Shown piece by piece: positions 40,339-49,177 of a stretch of DNA of 64,000 nt. Within the stretch, counting starts at the first letter, position 1; every line of letters starts with the position of its first letter. Under the pieces are notes generated by a model, which made no database searches, was not told the DNA's origin, and saw only the letters and a program-made list of their open reading frames with translations. The DNA is from Gammaproteobacteria bacterium. GTDB lineage: Bacteria > Pseudomonadota > Gammaproteobacteria > GCA-002705445 > GCA-002716945. The position numbers were made by a program, and so were the translations under genes. The stretch is taken from positions 66,681 to 130,680 of the forward strand of contig JADHNN010000001.1 of the NCBI GenBank assembly GCA_016779485.1, written 5' to 3'.

Positions 40339-41598
40339 ATGAAAGGAAATATATTTTATGCACAATCTGGTGGGGTAACACCTGTAATTAATGCAACTGC
40401 TGCAGGTGTAATAGATGCATATGAAAAAAACAGAGACATGTTTGGCAAATTGTATGTAGGTAAGAATGGAATTCTTGGTGCATTGAAAGAAGAATTAATT
40501 GATATTTCTACAGAATCTAAATCAGAACTAAAACTTTTAAAACAAACACCTGGCGGTGCCTTTGGATCATGCAGACTAAAGCTTAATGATTTCAAAAAAT
40601 CAAAAAAAGACTTTGAGAGAATTTATAATGTGTTTAAAAAACATAATATAAAATATTTCTTATACAATGGAGGTGGAGACTCTCAAGATACAACAAATAA
40701 AATTAATAAGTTTTTTAATGCTAAGAATTTTCCTATAACATGTATTGGCCTACCAAAAACAATTGATAATGATTTACCAATTACTGCTAATTGCCCGGGA
40801 TTCGGATCCGTTGCAAAATATATTGCAACATCAACATTGGAAGCATCATTAGATGTTAAATCTATGTGTCAAACATCTACAAAAGTATTTATTTTAGAAG
40901 TAATGGGTAGGCATGCAGGATGGTTAGCTGCTGCTGCTGGGGTAATCAAAACAAAGGCAGGAGACCCACCTCATATAATACTATTTCCTGAAATTGCATT
41001 TGACCAAAAATACTTTCTGAACAAAGTAAAAGAAGTGACTGAAAAATATGGATATTGTGTAATAGTTGCATCAGAAGGCATCAAAGATAAGAAGGGTAAT
41101 TTTTTAAGTGATAGTGGACTCAAAGATAGTTTTGGACATTCACAATTAGGTGGTGTGGCACCAGTATTATCCTCTATTGTAAGTAATAAACATAATTTCA
41201 AAGTACATTGGGCAGTTTCTGATTATCTACAAAGAGCAGCAAGACATATTGCATCAAAAGTTGATGTCGAGCAGGCATATAAACTAGGTCTATCATCAAT
41301 AGCTTATGCAAAAAAGAACAAAAGCGATATTATGTTAACTATCAAGGATGAATCTAATAAAAATAATTACAAGTGGTCAATAGGGTCAACTAAGCTTGAT
41401 AATGTAGCAAACGTTGAAAAAATGCTGCCAGGAAATTATATTAAAGCGAGCGGAATAGAGACAACTTCAGCCTGCAATAGATATATATCAAATTTAATTA
41501 AAGGTGAAAATTATCCTAGCTATGATAATGGATATCCTAGATACGCTAACTTGAAGTGCAAAACCATAAGGAAGAAATTAAAATCTTATAAATTATAG
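40339..41598 (+). CDS. pfp: Phosphofructokinase, probably pyrophosphate-dependent
   Basis: The 419-residue enzyme phosphorylates fructose 6-phosphate. The N-terminal loop is QSGGVTPVINA, the phosphoryl-donor loop GGGDSQDT lies at residues 111-118, and the catalytic PKTIDND at 139-145. A Lys before TIDND and an Asp in the donor loop are marks of PPi-using enzymes; ATP-using enzymes usually have Gly there. MGRHAGWLAAAAG binds the sugar phosphate. With PPi the step is reversible, so it can serve glycolysis and gluconeogenesis. Its end overlaps hemH by six bases on the other strand. Confidence 0.88.
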   Translation: MKGNIFYAQSGGVTPVINATAAGVIDAYEKNRDMFGKLYVGKNGILGALKEELIDISTESKSELKLLKQTPGGAFGSCRLKLNDFKKSKKDFERIYNVFKKHNIKYFLYNGGGDSQDTTNKINKFFNAKNFPITCIGLPKTIDNDLPITANCPGFGSVAKYIATSTLEASLDVKSMCQTSTKVFILEVMGRHAGWLAAAAGVIKTKAGDPPHIILFPEIAFDQKYFLNKVKEVTEKYGYCVIVASEGIKDKKGNFLSDSGLKDSFGHSQLGGVAPVLSSIVSNKHNFKVHWAVSDYLQRAARHIASKVDVEQAYKLGLSSIAYAKKNKSDIMLTIKDESNKNNYKWSIGSTKLDNVANVEKMLPGNYIKASGIETTSACNRYISNLIKGENYPSYDNGYPRYANLKCKTIRKKLKSYKL

Positions 41599-42579
41599 AA
41601 TATGTAAAGTTGGTGATGTATGAATATCCATTAGTGCCTCGATAAATTTATCATCACTATTCAAACATGGAATGAATGTAAATTTCTCTCCTCCATGATC
41701 CATGTAATCTTCTCTGGACTCTCTACCTATTTCATCTATTGTTTCAAGACAGTCAGATGAAAATCCGGGACAGAAAACATGTATATTTTTAATACCTTCT
41801 TTTGGAAGCTGCTCTAGTCTTGAAGATAAATAAGGCTTAATCCATTCAGCCTTGCCAAACCTTGACTGAAATGCAATCTCATACTGTTGATCATTAAGAT
41901 TTAGCTCTTCAGCAATAAGCTGTGCAGTTTTTATACACTCTTTTTGATAAGGCTCATCATCTCCTATATATGATTCTGGAATACCGTGGAAAGAAAATAA
42001 AAGGATGTCAGGTTTATCAAGTGTTTTTTGCGTGTTAATAATCTTCTGTGCACATGCTTTTATATATAATTTATTATCATGGAAGCTATTAACAGCATTT
42101 ATTTTCACCCCAGAAAACATTTTTTTGTCTTTTTGAGCAATTGATTTTACTAGTTCGAAAATTGATAACGTAGTAGTAGTTGAATATTGCGGAAACATAG
42201 GCAAGATAGTAATTTCTTTATAACCATTGTTAACAGCGCGATATAATATTTTTTTAATTGATGGGTTTCCGTACCTCATTGCGGTATCGAAGTGAAAGTT
42301 AAATCCTAATTTTTCGTTTAGTTTTCTTAGTTGCCCAGTTTGTGCATAGGTATGAAAAAGTAAAGGTGATCCCCACTGAGTCCATACTTTTCTATATAAT
42401 TCAGCACTTTTCTTTGGCCTTGTCCTTAATATGACCAAATTTAGCAGCGTAAGCCAGAATATTCTCGGTAACCTGATAACAAATTTATCTGATAAGAATT
42501 CTCTCAAATATGTTCTGACTTCTTTTTCATATGGCTGATCAGGAGTACCTAGATTAACCAAGATAGTTATTTTGGACAT
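41593..42579 (-). CDS. hemH: Ferrochelatase
   Basis: The 328-residue enzyme inserts ferrous iron into protoporphyrin IX. It begins ITILVNLGTPDQP, has the metal-binding His in LFSFHGIPESYIG, YEIAFQSRFGKAEWIKPYL, and the Glu in FCPGFSSDCLETIDEIG. The length is normal. It follows the HNH gene after four bases and converges on the phosphofructokinase gene. Its haem feeds the cytochrome oxidase and the c-type cytochromes of this window. Confidence 0.95.
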   Translation of the reverse strand: MSKITILVNLGTPDQPYEKEVRTYLREFLSDKFVIRLPRIFWLTLLNLVILRTRPKKSAELYRKVWTQWGSPLLFHTYAQTGQLRKLNEKLGFNFHFDTAMRYGNPSIKKILYRAVNNGYKEITILPMFPQYSTTTTLSIFELVKSIAQKDKKMFSGVKINAVNSFHDNKLYIKACAQKIINTQKTLDKPDILLFSFHGIPESYIGDDEPYQKECIKTAQLIAEELNLNDQQYEIAFQSRFGKAEWIKPYLSSRLEQLPKEGIKNIHVFCPGFSSDCLETIDEIGRESREDYMDHGGEKFTFIPCLNSDDKFIEALMDIHTSPTLHIL

Positions 42580-42583
42580 GTTC

Positions 42584-43168
42584 TCATCCTAATGTATATC
42601 TCTTGCGTATTAGACTGGATTTCGGAACATGAGACAATAAAAAGTTCATCTGATCTGCCAAAATAGTTCTACCTCTTAATATTAAATATTCTATCCTTGA
42701 TGGTACAAAAGGAACTGCCAGCAAAGTCATTCCTGACTGCTCTAAAGTCATATTACCCTTGTGATTATTACACCTTTTACACGCAGTAACAGTGTTCATC
42801 CAACTATCTTGTCCACCCTTAGATAATGGAATAATATGATCTCTAGATAGACTTTTTAAAGAGAAGGATTCCCCGCAATATAAACATGTTGAGGCATCTC
42901 TTTTGAAGAGCGTGGTGTTTGTCAGTAGAGGAGTATAATCACGATAAGAAATTTTATTGTAGTTTTTTGTAGCAACAATAGAATTAATAACAATTGTACT
43001 TTGATTGCCAGATATCTTATTAGCTCCCCCTCTTATAAGTAGAGAACTATTACCACATTCATAGGTGACTTGATTATTACAATATAATCTTACCGCTGTT
43101 TGATAAGAAACCCACCCAATAGGTAATCCAGCATAATTTAGCCTGAGAATTTGTTTAGTAATATCCAT
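42584..43168 (-). CDS. HNH endonuclease family protein
   Basis: The 194-residue protein has an HNH domain at about residues 95-136: CLYCGESFSLKSLSRDHIIP with Cys95, Cys98 and the catalytic His, then CKRCNNHKG with Cys130, Cys133 and Asn134. The N-terminal 80 residues (LRLNYAGLPIGWVSYQTAVRLY) are the conserved partner domain of a widespread chromosomal HNH family in gammaproteobacteria. The family is not a restriction enzyme by context; its role is not known to me. It is the first gene of the HNH-hemH pair and borders the DnaA-box region. Confidence 0.82.
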   Translation of the reverse strand: MDITKQILRLNYAGLPIGWVSYQTAVRLYCNNQVTYECGNSSLLIRGGANKISGNQSTIVINSIVATKNYNKISYRDYTPLLTNTTLFKRDASTCLYCGESFSLKSLSRDHIIPLSKGGQDSWMNTVTACKRCNNHKGNMTLEQSGMTLLAVPFVPSRIEYLILRGRTILADQMNFLLSHVPKSSLIRKRYTLG

Positions 43169-43439
43169 ATTTATCTAATATTACAAGAATACATCATAAG
43201 ATAAACATAGACGAATAATATATTTTAAATAAAAAATCACCATTATTGCTCATTTATCAACAGTGTTAGATAACTGGGTGAGAATCTCAATTATCATATA
43301 TTTATAATCATTTATATAAATTAAACTGATTATTTTATCTGCAAGTATATGATATATATAAGTATATTTAATTTGACTATAAATTGAACAATTCGAGAAA
43401 AGTATTAATACGTTTAGGTTTTTTCATTTTAAAGTAGAA

Positions 43440-43474
43440 TTATTCACAGATTTATCCACAGATTCTGTGGATAA
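43440..43474. repeat. DnaA boxes: two direct and one inverted
   Basis: TTATTCACA (43440-43448) and TTATCCACA (43452-43460) are direct copies 12 bases apart. TGTGGATAA (43466-43474) is the inverted copy. The last two form a perfect palindrome with 11-base arms (43452-43462 and 43464-43474) around one central T. Both TTATCCACA copies match the E. coli DnaA consensus exactly, and the first matches TTATNCACA. Confidence 0.85.
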
Positions 43475-43515
43475 ACTCACTTCTTATAATGATAAAAGCC
43501 CAGTTAAACATAGTT

Positions 43516-43521
43516 TATACT
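43516..43521 (+). promoter_or_regulatory. Possible -10 element of priA
   Basis: TATACT ends 7 bases before the priA ATG, with no Shine-Dalgarno sequence between. A second hexamer, perfect TATAAT at 43485-43490, lies 38 bases before the ATG and 11 bases after the last DnaA box. Either could serve; if the latter is used, DnaA bound to the boxes would sit over the -35 region. Confidence 0.35.
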
Positions 43522-43528
43522 ACTAGTT

Positions 43529-45490
43529 ATGCATAAATTTGTATCTGTAGCTCTAGATGTTCCTATAAATAAATTATTTGACTATAAATGCACCTTTGAT
43601 AATCCCGAAGTAGGAGCTAGAGTTAAGGTGCCATTTGGCAGATCTACTAGAGTAGGCATTATTGTTAAGATTTTTCAAAATATAGATAATAGTGGTTCCT
43701 ATAAAATTAAGGAGATATATGATTTGCTTGATGATATTCCAGTCATAACGCCAGAATTACTTAAAACTTCTAAATGGACTGCAAAGTACTACCATTATCC
43801 GCTAGGTCAAGTTCTGTTCAATTCCATCACTCCAATACAAAGAAAAAATCAAGCTACCCCAAAGAAAAAATATGAGCAAGAGAAAATATTAAAACCGGAG
43901 AGTTTGATGCTTAATGATGAACAGTTAAAGGTTGTAAAAAGCATAGATAAAAATATTAATAAGTATCAAGTTCATTTTATTCATGGCGTAACTGGTTCAG
44001 GCAAGACAGAAATTTATTCACATCTTGCATCATCTTTGCTGAAAGATAATGCTCAAGTTCTCATATTAGTACCTGAAATTAATTTAACCCCTCAAACTGT
44101 ATCAAGATTTCAGAAATATTTGACTATAAAGCCGCTTGAATATCATTCACACTTAACATCATTACAAAAGTATAAAGTTAGTCAGGCGTGTCGTGATGAG
44201 AGTCAATTAATCGTTATTGGAACAAGATCTGCAGTATTTTTACCGTTTAAAAATTTGAAACTAATTGTTGTAGATGAGGAACATGATCAATCATATAAAC
44301 AAAATGAAAAATTTAAATACAATGCTAGGGACATTAGCATTGTTAGGGCTAAAAATTTTAATTGCCCCGTTGTTCTTGGAAGCGCTACTCCATCTTTTGA
44401 GTCGCTTCATAATATTAATATAAAAAAATATAAACAATATAAATTACTTAATCGCTTTCATAAATCAAAAATGCCATTAATTACAATTGTTGATACCTCT
44501 GTTGATAAACCAGATGAGGGATTATCAAAAGTTCTTAAGGATAAAATGAAATCTGAATTAGACAAAAATAAGAAAATAATACTTTTTATTGGCAGACGAG
44601 GTTTTAGTAATACAGTTCTTTGTAGTGAATGTAAAACTATTGTTAAATGTCCAAAGTGCAATACAATCATGACATATCATAAAAATGTTGAAAGACTAAT
44701 ATGTCATCAATGTGAATTTAGTCAAAAATTTGATTCTGTAAAAACTTGTTGTGACAAACCATCTTTAGTACCGTTAGGTGTTGGTACCCAGAGAGTAGAA
44801 AATAAAGTAAAAGAATTATTTCCAAACAAAAATGTATTAAGAATCGATAGTGACAATATTTCATCTAAGAAGGAATTAAAAAATTTTATTGAAAGTGCTG
44901 CTAATAATAAAATAGATATCTTCGTAGGAACACAAATGATTGTTAAAGGACATGATTTTCCAAATATATCGCTCGTTGGAATAATTAACATTGATGCTGG
45001 ATTATATAGTACAGACTTTAGAGGACTAGAAAAGACCGGACAGTTAATTACACAAGTTTCTGGAAGAGCAGGTAGACAAAAATCACAAGGAAATGTAATC
45101 ATCCAAACCAATAATCCTAAGCATAATTTATTGTTAAAGATTCTTAAAGAGGGATATGAAGAATTCAGTAAAGTTGCTCTCAAAGAACGCGAAAGTGTTA
45201 ATCTGCCACCCTATAGTCATATAGGCATAATTAATATATCCGCTACGAGTAAATACAAGCCTAAATCAATACTTTCAGAAATAGTGAAATTTAAAAAAAA
45301 TAAGTCTGTATTTGTCTATGGGCCTTCTCCAGCAGAGACATTCAAGAAGAATAATGCTTATTCCTATCAAATAATAGTTGGATCAAAAAGTCATAAGCTT
45401 TTATCGGAACATATAACTAGAATTAAGTTATACTTAGCCAGCATAGATAGTAAAATTAAATGGTATATTGATATTGATCCAGCGCAATAA
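43529..45490 (+). CDS. priA: Primosomal protein N' (replication restart helicase PriA)
   Basis: The 653-residue 3'-5' helicase reloads the replisome at stalled forks. The N-terminal DNA-binding part (DVPINKLFDYK, GARVKVPFGRS) is present. Walker A is GVTGSGKT at 153-160 and the DEEH box is at 249-252. Zinc-binding Cys pairs are in CSECKTIVKCPKCN and CHQCEFSQ, with the last pair less regular (KTCCDKP). VSGRAGRQ is helicase motif VI. It is about 80 residues shorter than E. coli PriA. argS follows with a one-base overlap, as in Pseudomonas. Confidence 0.96.
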   Translation: MHKFVSVALDVPINKLFDYKCTFDNPEVGARVKVPFGRSTRVGIIVKIFQNIDNSGSYKIKEIYDLLDDIPVITPELLKTSKWTAKYYHYPLGQVLFNSITPIQRKNQATPKKKYEQEKILKPESLMLNDEQLKVVKSIDKNINKYQVHFIHGVTGSGKTEIYSHLASSLLKDNAQVLILVPEINLTPQTVSRFQKYLTIKPLEYHSHLTSLQKYKVSQACRDESQLIVIGTRSAVFLPFKNLKLIVVDEEHDQSYKQNEKFKYNARDISIVRAKNFNCPVVLGSATPSFESLHNINIKKYKQYKLLNRFHKSKMPLITIVDTSVDKPDEGLSKVLKDKMKSELDKNKKIILFIGRRGFSNTVLCSECKTIVKCPKCNTIMTYHKNVERLICHQCEFSQKFDSVKTCCDKPSLVPLGVGTQRVENKVKELFPNKNVLRIDSDNISSKKELKNFIESAANNKIDIFVGTQMIVKGHDFPNISLVGIINIDAGLYSTDFRGLEKTGQLITQVSGRAGRQKSQGNVIIQTNNPKHNLLLKILKEGYEEFSKVALKERESVNLPPYSHIGIINISATSKYKPKSILSEIVKFKKNKSVFVYGPSPAETFKKNNAYSYQIIVGSKSHKLLSEHITRIKLYLASIDSKIKWYIDIDPAQ

Positions 45491-47190
45491 TGAAAGAACA
45501 GATAGTTATTGAAATAAATAAAGTTCTAAAAAAGCTTTATGAATCTTATGATGATATTAACAAGATAAATATTGAAGTTAATAAAACTACTGATAGTTCC
45601 CATGGTGACCTTTACACAAATATAGCTATGAAGCTGGCAAAGATTCTTAAAAAAAATCCTATGCTCATAGCAAAAGAAATAGTTAATGATTTAGAAACTA
45701 TCAATTATGTTGAAAAAACTAATGTAGCCTCTCCTGGATACATAAACTTCTTCATTACAAAATCAAATAAATTTCAAGAACTAAAGAGAATAGTTAAAAA
45801 TAATTTAAATTTCGATAAAGTGAAAAATAAAAAAAATATTCATGTAGAGTATGTTTCAGCTAATCCGACAGGACCATTGCACATTGGGCATGGAAGAGGA
45901 ATGATAGTCGGTGACACCACAGCTAGATTTATGTCATTAATCGGACATAATGTTACTCGAGAATATTATATCAATGATGCTGGAAGACAAATAGATTTAT
46001 TATTAATTAGTGCTATTTTATGCCATCATAATAAGAAAGATCATGTTTTTAGTGATGAAAGAGATGACCCAGAGGGGCGCTTAATAACGTATAAGGGCTC
46101 GTATGTTAGTGATGTATCAAAGTTAATAGCAAGTGATCTTCAAGATATTGATAAAGAGAAAGTTTTATCTCTATTAGATAATCCAATAGATGAAATAATT
46201 TATTATATCAAAAGTATTGATGGTTACTTAAAGATTAGAAAATCATTAGTTAATGCAATTATAGAAAACTATATTAAAAAAGATTTATCATCGGTTAATA
46301 TTAATTTTGATAGTTGGTTTAATGAAAGTGATTTATATGAATCGGGTCTATTAAAGACTGTCCTAAAAAAAATCGATGATAATGATTTAAGCTATACAAA
46401 GGATGGCGCCTTATGGTTTAAAAATACTTCTTTTGGTGAGAATAAAGATAGGGTTCTTATAAAAAGTAATGGTGATATGACATACTTTGCTACTGATATT
46501 GCCTACCATGTTCATAAGTTTAAAAATCATGACATTCTAATAAATATCTGGGGTGCGGACCACCATGATTATGCAGTGAGACTTACAAACGCTATGAAAG
46601 CTTTGGGATATGATGTAGAAAATAGATTGCAAATTCATCTAGTTCAATTTGCTAATCTTATTATGTCTGGCAAGTCTATCTCAATGTCTACAAGAAGTGG
46701 CGATTTTTATCCAATACAAGACTTAGTTAATGAAATTGGGCGTGATGCTACAAAATATTTTTATTTAATAAAAAAGAAAGAACAACATTTAGAATTTGAT
46801 GTAGATCTTGCAATCAAAAAAAATAAAAATAATCCGATTTACTATATACAATATGCTCATGCTAGGATTACAAAAATTATTAATGATTTGGATAATACAC
46901 CTTTTGAAAAAGACAATCTTAATAACTTAGATACAAAAAATGAAATTGAACTGATAGAGTTAATTAATAGTTTTCAAAATGTAATGGATAAAGCTATTAA
47001 TATGGTAAGGCCAGACATTATAACAAACTATTTATATAAAGTTGCACAGACATTTCACTCCTACTATGCAGAGACTAAAATCATAGTATCATCAATAAAG
47101 GGTGAAAAAGTTACCCTAATAAAGTGTATAGATAAAATTATAATTAGCGGCCTAAAAGCATTAGATATAAAGCCAATGGATAGGATGTAA
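45490..47190 (+). CDS. argS: Arginyl-tRNA synthetase
   Basis: The 566-residue class I synthetase charges tRNA-Arg. The HIGH motif is in ANPTGPLHIGHGRGMIVGD, and the region equal to KMSKS reads GKSISMSTRSG, normal for ArgRS. The N-terminal domain begins with KEQIVIEI and the anticodon-binding C-terminal domain ends in LKALDIKPMDRM. Its start overlaps the priA stop by one base and the HAD gene overlaps its stop by one base. A tRNA-Arg(CCG) gene is at 52.6 kb. Confidence 0.96.
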   Translation: MKEQIVIEINKVLKKLYESYDDINKINIEVNKTTDSSHGDLYTNIAMKLAKILKKNPMLIAKEIVNDLETINYVEKTNVASPGYINFFITKSNKFQELKRIVKNNLNFDKVKNKKNIHVEYVSANPTGPLHIGHGRGMIVGDTTARFMSLIGHNVTREYYINDAGRQIDLLLISAILCHHNKKDHVFSDERDDPEGRLITYKGSYVSDVSKLIASDLQDIDKEKVLSLLDNPIDEIIYYIKSIDGYLKIRKSLVNAIIENYIKKDLSSVNINFDSWFNESDLYESGLLKTVLKKIDDNDLSYTKDGALWFKNTSFGENKDRVLIKSNGDMTYFATDIAYHVHKFKNHDILINIWGADHHDYAVRLTNAMKALGYDVENRLQIHLVQFANLIMSGKSISMSTRSGDFYPIQDLVNEIGRDATKYFYLIKKKEQHLEFDVDLAIKKNKNNPIYYIQYAHARITKIINDLDNTPFEKDNLNNLDTKNEIELIELINSFQNVMDKAINMVRPDIITNYLYKVAQTFHSYYAETKIIVSSIKGEKVTLIKCIDKIIISGLKALDIKPMDRM

Positions 47191-48020
47191 TGAAACAAAA
47201 TACTATAGCATTGGTCTACGATTTTGATGGAACACTGACTCCAAAGACAATGCAAGAATATACAATAATTCCTCGGTTGAAAATTAATTCAAAGAAATTT
47301 TGGGCGAAAATTTTGCTAGAAGCAAAAAAAACAGATGGTGAAATCATGATGATATATATGAGAGAACTAATTAGTCATGCTGAAAAGATCGGTATTAAGA
47401 TTACAAAAGAAGAATTTATTGCCATGGCAGATAAAATCAAATATTTTGTTGGCGTAAAAGATTGGTTTAAAAATATAAATAAATATATAAAAACTTATCA
47501 TAAGAATATTAATGTTTCACATTATGTGATTTCAGCTGGACATCATGAAATATTAGATGCTTCAGCTATAAGAAAAGATTTAACAAATGTTTTTGGTTCA
47601 CAGTATTATTTTGATAAAGATGGTAATGCTACTTTTCCAAAAATAGTAGTTACAGATACAGCAAAAACACAGTTTCTATTTAGAATTAATAAAGGAAAAG
47701 AGAGACTTTCAGAGTCAATTAATAGTCATATGCCCGAAGAGTCCAGACCAATACCATTTGAAAATATGATTTACATTGGTGATGGACTAACTGATGTTCC
47801 AAGTATGGCATTAATAAAAAAACAGAATGGCCATGCTATTTCAGTTTATCCTAAAAATAGTCTGGAACAAAAAAAGGTTTGTACTGAACTGCTATCGGCT
47901 AAAAGAGTCGATTTTATCTCTGAGGCAAACTATAAAGTAAACGGTATTTTATTCAAAAGAATGTGCCTTCTAATAGATATGATAAGTGCAAGGATAAAAT
48001 ATACAAATGCAGTATCTTAA
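47190..48020 (+). CDS. HAD family phosphatase, substrate unknown
   Basis: The 276-residue protein has HAD motif I DFDGTLTP (nucleophile Asp and the acid Asp two residues on), a Ser in VISAGHHEI for motif II and IGDGLTDVPSMALI for motif III/IV. A helical cap lies between motifs I and II. The pattern resembles phosphoserine phosphatase-like enzymes, but substrate residues cannot be read by eye. It is in a one-base overlapping series with argS and converges on the speD-like gene with a one-base gap. Confidence 0.82.
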   Translation: MKQNTIALVYDFDGTLTPKTMQEYTIIPRLKINSKKFWAKILLEAKKTDGEIMMIYMRELISHAEKIGIKITKEEFIAMADKIKYFVGVKDWFKNINKYIKTYHKNINVSHYVISAGHHEILDASAIRKDLTNVFGSQYYFDKDGNATFPKIVVTDTAKTQFLFRINKGKERLSESINSHMPEESRPIPFENMIYIGDGLTDVPSMALIKKQNGHAISVYPKNSLEQKKVCTELLSAKRVDFISEANYKVNGILFKRMCLLIDMISARIKYTNAVS

Positions 48021-48021
48021 G

Positions 48022-48405
48022 TTAGCTTTCATCGATAACTTTCATACCGGATGTTCTGTCAAGAAATTTATACTGCATATTTAAGACATTGAAATAATCT
48101 TTAATGTGTTTCATGACAATATCCAATTTAAATTCCTTACAGCTATAGATATCTAATTGAATTAATCCTGGGTTAGGCTCATCCCATATATGAATGACAA
48201 TATGACTCGTTTCAATTAATGCCATACATGTTGTCCCACGATTGCCAGGTTGGTCTACATAGCTAATGGCAGGGCCTTGCATTAATTTCATATCAATTTT
48301 TTTTATTAAGGTTTTCATCCAATCAAGGATTTCATGAAGAGAATCTTCAGCAGGGCAATCACTTACCTCAGCTCTTAAAACAAGATGTTTATGGTCTAAT
48401 TGCAT
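48022..48405 (-). CDS. SpeD-family pyruvoyl-dependent decarboxylase
   Basis: The 127-residue protein matches prokaryotic S-adenosylmethionine decarboxylase proenzymes (class 1b). Ser67 in IETSHIVIH should become the pyruvoyl group; His72 and Cys89 (LDIYSC) match the processing and catalytic His and Cys. Two differences stand out: the residue before the cleaved Ser is Thr instead of the usual Glu, and the loop between His72 and Cys89 is two residues longer. It is divergent from speE with 49 bases between. The likely product is decarboxylated SAM for spermidine, but an ornithine or arginine decarboxylase role, reported for other SpeD homologues, is possible. Confidence 0.75.
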   Translation of the reverse strand: MQLDHKHLVLRAEVSDCPAEDSLHEILDWMKTLIKKIDMKLMQGPAISYVDQPGNRGTTCMALIETSHIVIHIWDEPNPGLIQLDIYSCKEFKLDIVMKHIKDYFNVLNMQYKFLDRTSGMKVIDES

Positions 48406-48454
48406 AATATAAAAAGTTAAATATAATCAATATAAATTTATAAATGACAAGTTA

Positions 48455-49177
48455 ATGAGCATAAAAAAAATATATCATGAATATGACGATGCAACTGGCA
48501 TATCAATCGGTATAAAGTATGAGAAATATTTATATCAATGTCAAAGTAAATATCAAAATATTGAAATCATAAAAACAAACAAATACGGAAATGTACTTTA
48601 CCTCGATGGATGTTTTATGTTGTCTCAAAAGAATCAAGATTTTTATCACAACGAATGTCTTGATCTAATCCCAAAAACTGTAAGAAAAATATTAATTATA
48701 GGTGGAGGAGATTGTGCCATTGCAAGCATGTTGGCACGAAAGGAATGTGTAACAGAAATAATAATAGTTGAAATTGATGATGCAGTAGTAAATATCTCAA
48801 AAAGGTATTTTCCTGAAAATTTTAAGCTCACAAAAAAGCAATCAAAAAAAATAAAAATAGTTATTAATGATGGAATGATTTATCTAAAAAATAATAAAAT
48901 TAAATATGACGCTATAATTGTCGATTCCACCGATCCTGTGGGTGATGCTAAAGTATTATTTTCTAAAAAATTTATAAGAGCATGTAATGATGCTCTGAAG
49001 AAAAATGGTGTCTTAATACAACAATCAGGTTCACCTTTAAAAGATATGAAAACTGTCATCAAGCCCTTAGTTAAAAAATATGAAAGTATTGGACTTAGGG
49101 ATATTGTTATTTCTAGCTTTCCAATGCCATTGTATCCTACTGGAACATGGAGTTTCTTGAAAGCTAAAAGAGCGTAG
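48455..49177 (+). CDS. speE: Spermidine synthase (aminopropyltransferase)
   Basis: The 240-residue enzyme transfers aminopropyl from decarboxylated SAM to putrescine. It has the nucleotide loop IIGGGDCAIASML (usually GGGDG), VEIDDAVVNIS, the catalytic Asp in DSTDPVGDAKVLFS and LIQQSGSP. It is shorter than the 280-300 residues of typical SpeE. The divergent SpeD-like gene would supply its donor. The stop codon is inside the stem of a terminator hairpin shared with amt. Confidence 0.9.
   Translation: MSIKKIYHEYDDATGISIGIKYEKYLYQCQSKYQNIEIIKTNKYGNVLYLDGCFMLSQKNQDFYHNECLDLIPKTVRKILIIGGGDCAIASMLARKECVTEIIIVEIDDAVVNISKRYFPENFKLTKKQSKKIKIVINDGMIYLKNNKIKYDAIIVDSTDPVGDAKVLFSKKFIRACNDALKKNGVLIQQSGSPLKDMKTVIKPLVKKYESIGLRDIVISSFPMPLYPTGTWSFLKAKRA

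Larger units (their letters stand above)
43169..43528. other. AT-rich intergenic region with DnaA-box cluster, candidate replication origin
   Basis: This 360-base gap is the only long gene-free stretch. Positions 43201-43440 have 48 G or C out of 240 by my count (20%), well below the surrounding genes. Next to it are three DnaA boxes within 35 bases: TTATTCACA, TTATCCACA and TGTGGATAA. A further weaker pair, TTATCAACA and TGTTaGATAA, lies at 43254-43273. Between them are long A/T runs that could melt. No GATC site was seen in the AT-rich part. The layout fits an oriC with an unwinding element and a DnaA box array, but a DnaA-controlled priA promoter is a simpler alternative. Confidence 0.5.

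Noticed and set aside
42584-43168. HNH gene as a restriction system or homing endonuclease
   Set aside because: No methyltransferase, intron or intein context; it belongs to a common chromosomal HNH family with a conserved N-terminal domain.
44722-45183. Open frame of 153 codons opposite priA
   Set aside because: It is antisense to the conserved helicase motifs of priA and has no recognisable feature.
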